Source: Ovis canadensis (taxonomy: Eukaryota > Chordata > Mammalia > Artiodactyla > Bovidae). Taken from it: 64,000 bases of DNA. The notes beneath the pieces are model-generated. The model did no database searches. It had not been told where the DNA came from and worked only from the letters and a program-made list of their open reading frames with translations. The DNA lies in the NCBI RefSeq assembly GCF_042477335.2, contig NC_091263.1:70922501-70986500 (forward strand). The letters are read 5' to 3'. Both the position numbers and the translations under genes were made by a program. Of this stretch, positions 23,923 through 35,200 are shown piece by piece; positions within the stretch are counted from its first letter, which is position 1, and each line of letters opens with the position of its first letter.

Positions 23923-24469
23923 ACTTTCCCCCCAGAACCACAGAACATCTGTCAGCTCCCCACTGTACAGTTCCCATCCACTCTCAGTCTGTTGGCAGGA
24001 ACATGAGTCACATGGTCCCTTGGCCAAATCCAGCATCCAGGGATGCTGGGAAATATTGTCCCTAGCTGGACAACCATGTGCCCAGCTAAAATCAAGGCTT
24101 TGAGTCGGGCAGCCCAACCATGGCAGCTCCATGTATTTCCTCTAGAGAAGGGCACCAGCTCACTGAGGTTAGCTGTTTAGATTTTCCGAGGCCACACGCC
24201 CAGCCTTCTCAGGGCCTCATTTGAAGGCCCTCTTCGAGTTACCACCAGCACCCACTCAGAACTCCAGGAAAGCACAGGGTATGGTGTCCTGAAGGGATAG
24301 GTTCCCAAATCTCATTCTGCAGCTCCAGGTGCCTGCTTCCCGCCCTGGCTTTGACCACTTGTGTCTGTAATCCCAGTGGGTATTCCAGCAGGGCCTGCCT
24401 GCATGATGGCCTTTGAGCAGTTTTGGGCTCCAGGCCAATGTTTGGGGTCGCATTAAACAAAATGTGGTT

Positions 24470-24600
24470 CTGGAGTCTCAAGTTACTTCATCTCTTTGAG
24501 TCTCAGTTTCCTCCGCTGTAAAGTGAGGATGATAAAATTTACCTCGCAGGGTTATAGTGAAGGTTAAATGAGATAATCTTTTGCAAAGTTTTGTTATCTA
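24470..24600 (+). repeat. MIR SINE
   Basis: gagtctcagtttcctccgctg then gttaaatgagataatc. Confidence 0.75.
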
Positions 24601-25118
24601 GAAACTATAATTCAAATGTGAAGTAATTAATCCCAATTCTCTCCAGATTGGTCTGTGATCTGGCTCAGGTGGAATTATGAACATGTAAACCCATGGTAAA
24701 ACTGCTTAGTACTATACTGATGTAAGGTGGCATATAACACTTTAAGTTATTTTAAAAAAAGTTATTTTATTATAACAAAAGCAGTACTGTTAAAAATTTA
24801 GAAAATGCAAAGTGAAAATAAGAAACTAAAAATACCCATAATGCTACCACTCAGAGATAACTGTATGTGTATACAAGATCTCAGAGATAACTATATATAT
24901 TATATATGTGGACCTCTAGGGAATTCCCAACTATTTATATTTTGATATAGCTCCAACAGTTATTAACTTGTCCTGTTGTTGTATTTGGATTCCCCCCTAC
25001 CATGCCCTCCAACTCCCTTATTCAGATAATCAAATTATTTTGAAGCATGTCCCAGACATCATATAATTTCATCATAAATATTTCAATGTTCATCTCTAAA
25101 TTGAAGGATATTTGAATT

Positions 25119-25362
25119 GCTTTTGGCTGTGCTGGGTCTTTAGATGCTGCGTGGGGGCTACTCTTTGTTGTGGTGTGTGGGTTTCCAGTTACGGTGGCTT
25201 CTCTTGTTGTGAAGCATGGACTCTAGGTTTTCTGCCTTCAGTGGTTGTGGCACACGGGCTTAGTTGCCCCCTGGCCTGTGGAATCTTCCCGAATCAGGGA
25301 TCAGCCTGTGTCCCCTGCATTGGCAGGTGGATTCTCATCCACTGGACCACCAGACAAGTCCT
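25119..25362 (-). mobile_element. CHR SINE, long type
   Basis: Reverse: ttggctgtgctgggtcttt through cttcagtggttgtggcac to ccactggaccaccagacaag. Confidence 0.88.
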
Positions 25363-25529
25363 GAAGGATATTTTAAATAAATATAGCCTCAACTTAAATA
25401 TCACACCTAACAAAATAAATTCGCTAATGGAGGATGTCGATAACAGGGAGAGGCTGTCCATGTTTAGAAACGGGGGGTATATGGGCAGTCTTTGTGCCTC
25501 TGTTTAATTTTTATGTTTTGTTGTTTGTT

Positions 25530-25972
25530 GCTCTTTAGTCATCAAGTTGTATCCAATTCTTTGAGACCCAGTGGACTGCAGTGTGCCAGGCTTCTCTGTC
25601 CTTTACCATCTCCCGGAGCTTGCTCAAACTCATGTCCATTGAGTCCATGATGCCATCCAACGCCCCCTTCTCCTCCTGCCATCAATCTTTCCAAGCAGCA
25701 AGCTCTTTTCCAATGAATTGGCTCTTTGTTCTAGGTGGCCAAATTATTGAAGCTTCAGCTTCAGCATCAGTCCTTCCAATGAATAGTCAGGTTTGATTTC
25801 CTTTAGAATTGACTGGTTTGATCTTCTTGCAGTCCAGGGGACTCTCAGGAGTGTTCTCTAGCATCACAATTTGAAAGATACACCCAACTGAATGCAGATT
25901 TCCAGAGAATAGCAAGGAACCATAAGAAAGCCTTCTTAAGTGAACAATGCAAAGAAGTAAAGAAAAACAGTT
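25530..25972 (-). mobile_element. BovB LINE with 5' inversion
   Basis: 25530-25877 is a reverse BovB 3' end. 25879-25972 is BovB internal sequence in the opposite (+) orientation (ctgaatgcagatttccagag, agaaagccttcttaagtg); it corresponds to the complement of about 32710-32800 in the long copy. This structure is expected from twin priming. The intervening internal region is missing. Confidence 0.85.
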
Positions 25973-26201
25973 TTGCTGTGAGCTGCTCTAAAAACTAAAG
26001 TCTTAAAAAAATAAGTTCTTAATAGTATCAAAACTTGATCATTACTCAGATTTCCCTATTTTTGTGTTTCTGTTTTTATAAATTGTTCTTCTTATACCTT
26101 TGAATAATGGGTGTTTGTACTTTTCTTATTTATTTGCCAAGCTCTTTATATATTAAAGATATTAACTAAGGTAATATTAATTACTTCCTCCAGGGAAAGC
26201 C

Positions 26202-26265
26202 ATGGAGACTTCAGCATCACTTCAAGACCACAGTCAAGTTCATGGAGAATCAGAAAATCTAGACT
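26202..26265 (+). CDS. TMEM40: TMEM40 coding exon 1 (residues 1-21)
   Basis: The acceptor cag ends at 26193, followed by 8 nt of 5' UTR and the ATG at 26202. The exon encodes [21 protein letters not shown] plus one base, and ends at a GTATGT donor at 26266. The region is hydrophilic and acidic with no signal peptide, so the N-terminus probably stays in the cytosol. Confidence 0.92.
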
Positions 26266-29200
26266 GTATGTTTGCTTTCTCTAACCCTCTGGGCAAAGCC
26301 ACATGGGAAATAGTGTCCAGTAATGACTGAAACAGAAGACCCTGCCCAGCTCATGTGGCTCAATGAATGGCCCAAGTTACAGTTGAAACCTCTAGAGAAG
26401 TAGTGATTTTATCCACTTGCACATGTGTGTGCTTGGTCCAGTCTGTCCCCCAGCACTCTCTAGCAGTGGGAACCCCAGTTGCTCCCCCAAATCTCAGAGG
26501 CTCTGGGAGCTTGGACTGGCATTAGGGAGAGTTCCCAGAAGAGGAGAAGGGTCCTGCATGCCCCTAGAATGGGAAGGTTTAGGGCTTGATTGGATCCCAC
26601 TTGCTCTGTAATTTACAAAGAATTTTAAATTGGCAACTGTTCTGCACAGGGTGGGCTTCCCTGGTGACTCAGCGGTAAAGAATCTGCCTGCAATACAGGA
26701 GATGAGGGTTTGATCCCTGGGTTGGGAAGATCCCCTAGAGAAGGAAATGGCAAATCACTCCAGCATTGTTGCCTGAAAAATCCCGTGGACAGAGGAGCCT
26801 GAGGACACAACTGAGCAACTAAACCACCACCACTGACACTGTGTAGGGGTCTCTTAGAAACGATGACGGGTTTAGAAGCCCCTCTGTGGGCTCCATGTTC
26901 AGAGAAATGCCTGTCTTTGGCCTTCCTAGAGCCTCTGGAGCCCTGATCTCCTGCACCTCCCATGGGCCCTAGGGGTTTGGGAAGAATCCAACCCCACAGA
27001 ATCCAGCCACTCCTGGATCCCCAAGTCCACATAGACCCCTAGGAAGGCCTGGGTGGTCCCTAGGGTGGGAAGGGCAAGAAATACTCCTCCTTAACTACGT
27101 GTGCCTCCCAGATGGAGAGACGGATTTCCACAAGCAAGACCGGGAGGCCAGACTCGTTTCTCAAGGACAAGATGAGAGAGACAAGTCTTCCTCCTCTTCA
27201 TCCTCCTCCTCCTCCTCCTCCTCCTCGTCCTCCTCGTCCTCTTCCTCAGGTAAAGCAATGACTTAATTAAATACACATATACTAAAATATCATTGAAGAT
27301 GAGCATTTACATGGAAAAAGCAATCTCCTGTCCGCTCCCACCTCGCTATTGCAGTTCTGGTTTTCCACATTCCCTTCCTGAGCCTGCCTCTCCGTACACG
27401 TGACTTGTACAGTTAAAACTCCCACATGGACAATTCTGTCCTCAGTTTTTCAATTCCTTTGCTATCTTATCCTAAGCATTTTGCCGTGTTATACCATAGT
27501 ATCTTAGCAACTGTTCTTTTGTGTTTCCCATATAGCCACTCATGTCAAGGAACATCTTAGTTTCCTAGGAGCACACACAGGTAGTACATGTGGGCCTGAG
27601 GACACAACTGAGCAACTAAACCACCACCACCAACACTGTGTAGGGGTCTCTTGGAAAGGATGACGGGTTCCTGCCTGCCTGGGTTCACACCCTTTCTTTA
27701 CCACCAACAGCTTTGTGTCCTTGGTAAATTGCTCAAACCTGTGTGCCCTGGGGTCCTCGTCCATCAGATGGAGACCATAACAAAAGTTATTATATCATAG
27801 GATTTATTGCTGTTGTTATTATTTAGTCTCTCAGTCGTGTCCGACTCTCTTTGCAACTCCATGGACTGTATAGCCCGCTGGGCTCCTCTGTCCGTGGGAT
27901 TCTCCAGGCAAGAATACTGGAGTGGGTTGCCATGCCCTCCTCCAGGGGATCTTCCCGACCCAGGAATCAAATCCACATCCCCTGCTTTGCAGGCGGATTC
28001 TTTACCACTGAGCCACCAGGGAAGCCCAGCAGCTCATCAGGAAGGGTCTATTTTTACTCACATTTAACAGGTGAGGAAAGTGAAGCCAGTGAAGCTAGCT
28101 GTTGAAGAACTTCCAGAGGCAGGGGGCCTCCAGCAGGGGATTCCGTCCCTGTTTCTCCTCCCTACCTGGGCAGGGACGTTCTGTCTTCTGATTCTGATTG
28201 ACCCTCTGGGGATGCTGCTTCCCTGGAGATGTTCTCCACCAAGTGCAGCCAGAAGCCCCTTCCTTCCGGTCTCCAGAGTGCACATGGGACTGGTCATGTC
28301 AATCAAGAGTTAGCAAAACTGAGCACTAAGAGAAAGCATCAGGAAAACAAACACAGAGTCCTGGAACCTTCGAGACAGACTGACATGCAGGATCCTAGTC
28401 CCTGATCCTACCCTGGTGGCCAGCCGCTGTATCTCGGACCCTGAGCATTCTTCAGGCTGAGACAGACCATTAGTCTTCAGGGCCCGGAGCCTGAATGTCT
28501 CCCAGCTGCCCCCAAGCCCCCTCCACACAAAGGACCCTAACTCAGAGTCTGGCATCCAGCACCACTCTCCCTACATATCTATTTGTTCTTAATGCAGCCT
28601 GTTAGTTTTTAATTAAAACTTTTTTCTTGTAAAAGATTACACAGGGGCACATTATAGAAAATGTGAAATATATAAAGAAGTAGAAAGAAGAAAGAAAAAC
28701 ATCCTTTGTTCTGTTAGATAACCACTAAACACATATTACTGTATCTCCTTACATTTAGTCAATATATGTTAAATTGTATATGTATATATATTTTTTGTCC
28801 ATGCTACACAGCTTGTGGGATCTTAAGTTCCTGACTAGGGATCAAACCCAGACCCTCTGCAGTGAAATCATGGAGTCCTAACCACTGGACTGCCAGGGAA
28901 TTCCCATCAATAAATATTTATTGAACATCAACCATGTGCCAGGCTCTGTGATGGTTACTGGGGGGGCCAACAACTAACTGTGATTTTTTTCTGCCCAAGT
29001 TAGTTTTTTAAACAATTGAATTAGCACATAAAAAAATTATCCTCATTTTAGACAGCATACAATTATAGTACCTTTTATTAAAAATTATGCAGAGGGAACT
29101 ATATTCAGTATCCTGTAATAAATCATAATGGAAAAAAAACAGTCCTTGAGCAAATTTTAAAGATTATATATTTTGAATATATCATGGAGAAAGCTAAAAT

Positions 29201-32200
29201 AATTTTTGTTTGCATATTAATGGAGGTCATCCCTGTTGGATAGAATTTGGAGCAATTTTTGTTTTCTTATTTTCTGTATTCTTTGATATTTTGCAAAATG
29301 TGATGAAAAAGCCTTTTGGGAGCATTGATTAATGTTTATAAAATACAGAAAGGAAGAAAATAGAAGCCTCTCAGAATCTTATCTCCTGAGATAAATACTA
29401 TTGTTGTTATCTTATTAAAAATATTTGTTTATATTTATTTAGCTGCACCAAGTCTTAGTTACGGTGGCATGTGGGATTAGTTCCTTGACCACGGATCAAA
29501 CTCAGGCTCCCTGAACGGCAGTGCAGAGTCTTAGTCACTGGACCAGCGGGGAGGTCCCCCATTGTTATCTTGATGTACTTCCAGTTCCTAGTTGAGATCA
29601 CATATGCACTGATTTGTAAGCACAGTTAACTTGCTTTCCTGGAATTTAAAATTTTATCCGTGATAGACCAGAAGTTTCCCAAACACTGTGTGTGTACATA
29701 GTTGCACAGTCATGCCCGACTCTTGCAACCCCATAGACTGTAGCCTGCGAGGCTCCTCTGTCCATGGGATTCTCCAGGCAAGAATACTGGAGTGGGTTGC
29801 CATTTCCTTCTCCAGGGGATCTTCCCGACCCAAGAATCAAACCCGGGTCTCCTGCATTATAGGCAGACTCTTTACCAACTGAGCTACGAGGGAAGCCCCT
29901 CACAAAGCTCAGTGAGGGACATTAGGACTGCTGGGGCTCTGTGAATCATCCCAAGGGAAAGGGAGTCCTCTGAACCCAAAGCCAGAAATTCCTAGGCCTG
30001 TATCCCTGGAATGCTGACTGATCCAAGAGTGCAGACGACTCGGTCATTCTTCAAGGCTTCATCAAGTTCCTGCACCAGGCTGGGCAGCCTTAGGACAGTG
30101 ATGCCCAGGCCTCGTCCTTCAAGAACTCAAGGTGGTTGGAGGGATGAATAGCACCATGGACCCTCATGCCCACAGTGTCAGGTACAGACAGCTGACGCTA
30201 GAAACCCCAGAGGAGGGACTTCCCTGGTAGTCCAGTGCTTAAGACTCAGTGCTTCCAATGCAGGGATGCAGGGAGCACACCTTCGATCCCTGGTTGAGGA
30301 ACTAAGATCCCACCTGCTGGGGAGGGTGGGCAAAACGGTGTGCTGGGACAACTAGAAAAGCCCCTCTGTAGGAGGTGTTACACCAGCTTAACTTCAGGAT
30401 AAGGGAGCAAGTGGAAGGGCGTTCCAGATGGGAGAACAGCATGAGCAAAAGCACCTCATAACAGTACCTCGTGGGCCTTGTCTTCTCATCACAAAAGTCA
30501 TAATAGAAATAGTAAGTGATTTGTTCAAAGTCACACAGAAAGTTTGTGACAGTTCCTGTCCCCCAGCCCTCAAAGCAGACTTCTTTCCCCCAGACCACAC
30601 TGCTCACAGAAACTAAATTCCAGGAAGCAACAGCAGAATGAAGTATTTCCGGCTCAGTCCAGGCTGAGGTTCTCCTACAGCGTGTGTTTGTTCCCTGCAG
30701 AGAACAGTGATGAGGACCCGCACCCCCGAGTAAGCAGAGAACGTCGGCACAGCCAGGGGGCTGGACTCCCCCGCAGGGGCGGCTCACCCGGTAGGCAGTA
30801 GGCCTCGGCATTTCTCCTTTGTCCACTCAGTGGAACTAAGTGTGTCTGTGTGAAGCTGTTCCTTTCAGCATTGTTTATAGTAGGGCAACCACAGAAATAA
30901 CCTAATGTCCAACAGCACAGCAGAGCTCTGGTCTTTATCCATCTCTAAAGCGAAAAGGAGAAATTCAAATCATAGGGTTGGTTTGATCTCATATCAGTTC
31001 AGTTCAGTTGCTCTTTGTGACCCCATGGACTGCAGCACGCCAGGCCTCCCTGTCCATCACCAACTCCCGGAGTTTACTCAAACTCATGTTCACTGAGTCG
31101 GTGATGCCATCCAATCATCGCATCCTCTGTCGTCCCCTTTCCCTCCCGCTTCCAATCTTTCCCAGCCTCAGGGTCTTTTCAAATGAGTCAGTTCTTTGCA
31201 TCAAGTGGCCAAAGTGTTGGAGTTTCAGCTTCGGCATCAGTCCCTCCAGTGAACATTCAGGACTGATCTCCATTAGGATGGACTGGTTGAATCTCCCTGC
31301 AGTCTAAGGGACTCTCAAGAGTCTTCTCCAACACCACAGTTCAAAAGCATCAATTATTTGGCACTCAGCCTTCTTTATGGTCCAGCTCTCACATCTGTAC
31401 ATGACTACTGGCAAAACCATGGCTTTGACTAGATGGACCTTTGTTGGCAAAGTCATGTCTGTGCTTTTTAATATGCTGTCTAGGTTGGTCATAGCTTTTC
31501 TTCCAAGGAGCAAGTGTCTTTTAATTTCATGGCTGCAGTCACCATCTACAGTGATTTTTGGAGCCCCCCAAAATAAAGTCTGTCACTGTTTCCATTGTTT
31601 CCCCATCTATTTGCCATGAAGTGATGGGACCAGATGCCATGATCTTAGTGTTTTAAAAGTTGAGTTTTAAGCCAGCATTTTCACTCTCCTCTTTCACTTT
31701 CATCGAGAGGCTCTTCAGTTCCTCTTTGCTTTCTGCCATAAGGGTGGTGTCATCTGCATATCTGAGGTTATTGATATTTCTCCCAGCAGTCTTGATTCCA
31801 GCTTGTGCTTCATCCAACCCCACACTTTGCATGATGTACTCTGCATATAAGTTAAATAAGCAGGTGACAATATACAGCCTTGACGTACTCCTTTCCCAAT
31901 TTGGAACCAGTCTGTTCCATGTGCGGTTCTAGCTGTTGCTTCTTGACCTTCATACAAATTTCTCAGGAGGCAGGTAAGATGGTCTGGCATTCCCATCTCT
32001 AAGAATTTTCCACAGTTTGTTGTGATCCACATAGTCAAAGGCCTTGGCATAGTCAATAAAGCAGAAATAGATGTTTTTCTGGAACGCTCTTGCTTTTTCT
32101 ATGATCCGACAGTAGTTGGCAATTTGATCTCTGGTTCCTCTGCCTTTTCCAAATCTAGCTTGAACATCTGCAAGTTCTTAGTTCATGTACTATTGAAGCC

Positions 32201-35200
32201 TTGCTTGGAGAACTTTGAGCATTACTTTGCTAGCATGTGAGATGAGTGCAATTGTGCGGTAGTTGGACATTGTTTGGCATTGCCTTTCTTTGAGAATGGA
32301 ATGAAAACTGACTTTTTCCAGTCCTGTGGCCACTGCTGAGTTTTCCAAACTTGCTGGCATATTGAGTACAGCACTTTAACAGCAACAACTTTTAGGACTT
32401 GAAATAGCTCAGCTGGAATTCCGTTACCTCCACTAGCTTTGTTTGTAGTGATACTTTGTAAGGCCCACTTGACTTCAGACTCCAGGATGATTGGCCCTAG
32501 GTAAGTGATCACACCATCGTGGTTATCTGGGTCATTAAGATCTTTTTTGTATAGTTCTTCTGTGTAGTCTTGCCACCTCTTCTTAATAAGTTCTGCTTCT
32601 GTTAGGTCCATACTATTTCTGTCCTTTATCGAGCCCATCTTTGCGTGAAATGTTCCCTTGGTATCTAATTTTCTTAAAGAGATCTCTAGTCTTTTTCATT
32701 CTGTTGTTTTCCTCTATTTCTTTGCATTGATCACTGAAGAAGGCTTTCTCATCTCTCCTTGCTGCTCTTTGGAACTCTGCATTCAGATGGGTATAGCTTT
32801 CCTTTTCTCCTTTGCCTTTAGCTTCTCTTCTTCTCTCAGATATTTGTAAGGCCTCCTCAGGCAACCATTTTGCCTTTTTGCATTTCTTTTTCTTGGGGAT
32901 GGTCTTGATTACTGTCTTCTTTACAGTGTCACAAACCTCCATCCATAGTTCTTCAGGCACTCTGTCTATCAGCTCTAATCCCTTGAATCTGTCTGTCACT
33001 TCCACTGTATAACTGTAGAAGATGTGATTTAGGTAATACCTGAATAGCCTAGTCGTTTTCCCTACTTTCTTCCAGTTAAGTCTGAATTTGGCAATAAGGA
33101 GTTCATGATCTGAGCCATAGTCAGCTCCGGGTTTTTGCTGTTTTTGCTGACTGTGTAGAGCTTCTCCATCTTCAGCTACAAATAATATAATCAATCTGAT
33201 TTTGATGTTGACCATCTGGTGATGTCCATGTATAGAGTCATTTCTTGTGTTGTGTGTTGTTAGAAGTGGGGATTTGCTATGACCAGTGCGTTAAGAATGC
33301 ACTGGTTCTTTGCCCTGCTTTGCCCATTAGCCTTTGCCCTGCTTCATTTTGTACTCCAAGGCCAAACGTGCCTGTTACTCCAGGTATCTCTTGACTTCCT
33401 ACTTTTGCATTCCGATCCCCTATGGGGAAAAGGACATCTTTCTTAGTGTTATTCTAGAAGGTCTTGTAAGTCTTCATAGAACTGTTCAGCTTCTTCAGCA
33501 TTAGTGGTTGGGGCATAGACTTGATTACTGTAATATTCAATGGTTTGCCTTGGAAATGAACAGAGATCATTCTGTCATTTTTGAGATTGTACCCAAATAC
33601 TGCATTTTGGACACTTTTGTTGACTATGAGGGCTACTCCTTTACTAGGGGATCCTTGCCCACAGTAGTAGATATAATGGTCATCTGAATTAAATCTGCCC
33701 ATTTCAGTCCATTTTAGTTCACTGATTCCTAAGGTGTCGATGTTCACTCTTGCCATCTCCTGTTTGACCACTTCCAATTTACCTTGATTTATGGACCTAA
33801 CATTCCAGGTTCCAATGCAATATTGTTCTTTATAGCATTGGACTTTACTTCCATCACCAGTCACATCCATAACTGGGAGTTGTTTTTGCTTTGGCGCCAT
33901 CTCTTCTTTCTGGAGTTGTTTCTCCACTCTTCTCCAGTAGCATATTCGGCACCTCCTGACCTGAGGATTTTATCTTTCAGTGTCATATCATTTTGCCTTT
34001 TCATACTGTTCATAGGGTTCTCAAGGCACGAATACTGAAGTGGTTTGCCATTCCTTTCTCTAGTTGACCACATTTTGTCGTATCTTTTGTAAAAAATGAC
34101 CCATATGTGATTATAAATAAGACTGGAAAGCAAAATATCGAAATGTTAACAATGGTTATTCTGGATGGTTATATTATGAATGATTTTTCTTTTCTTTTTT
34201 TTGAACTGACTTTTACCATAGATGTTTTATGATAAGATTCTTTTATTTTTATAATAAGAAAAATATAATTTTGTGGGTTTTTTTTTTAAACTTTAATAAA
34301 TGTTAACCTAAATTGATCATGGGAAGAAAAGAACTAGGGGAACGAGACTGCATTAATGCCTACTACAGATCCTGACACACACAAGTTGTTTAATAAATGT
34401 TCCCATGACCCTGCACCTGAGCTCTGGGTCCTATTTGTGGAGATAGAAATGACCAGGAAAGCAGACCTTGGTGACAGACCTGGATTTGAACCTTAGAATT
34501 GCCACTTCCTGGCCGTGTGACCTACAGAGAACAACAGCTTTTGTGAGCCTCAGTTTCCTTATCTGTAAATTGGGGAGGGAGAGGTACTAATACCGTCTTC
34601 ACAGAATTCCCAAGAGGGTCAAATGGAATATCAAGTATAAATTGCCCAATTTCAGTGTTGGTGTATAATAAGTGCTCAATACATGGCTGCTAGTATTACT
34701 GACTTTGCACACGGCCCAGGTCCTCTCTGGCCCTCAGTCCTTTCCTAGTCAGTTGAACATGGTCACCTCAGGATGTGTGAGGGGTGTCAGACAGAGCAGC
34801 AGGAAATCTCCTGTAAGGCTGTCTTGCTTCTTGAAAACCTCCCACCTCACCCTCAACACAAGGACTCTCTTACTTTTTAAAGCTTCAACACCAGAAGAGG
34901 GAAGCCACTCTGGGGCGCTGTTATTGGGGAGACCTAACTAATAGGTTTTTGTCTCCACCCAGGTGCTGAGCATGGGGAGCCTGACGTTTTGAAGGATGAG
35001 CTTCAAATCTATGAATGTAATTGTCTGGTGGCTTTGGGTGAAACATAATAAAGCAAAGGACACAAAGGCTTAGGGCTTTGTTGGGAGGAAGCAAGAGGAT
35101 GAGGGTGTTCCATGAGCTGAAAGTCGTGGGTGGATGTATGAGATGCGGCAAGGTAAGTGGGTACAACATGAGGAGCAGATGGAGGTGGCGACAGGCCTTT

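Noticed and set aside
27091..27306. An Arg/Lys-rich minus-strand open frame
   Set aside because: It is the complement of the poly-Ser codons of TMEM40.
30302..30826. A 174-codon minus-strand open frame over TMEM40 coding exon 3
   Set aside because: It is antisense to a confirmed exon and includes CHR and MIR sequence; no domain recognised.
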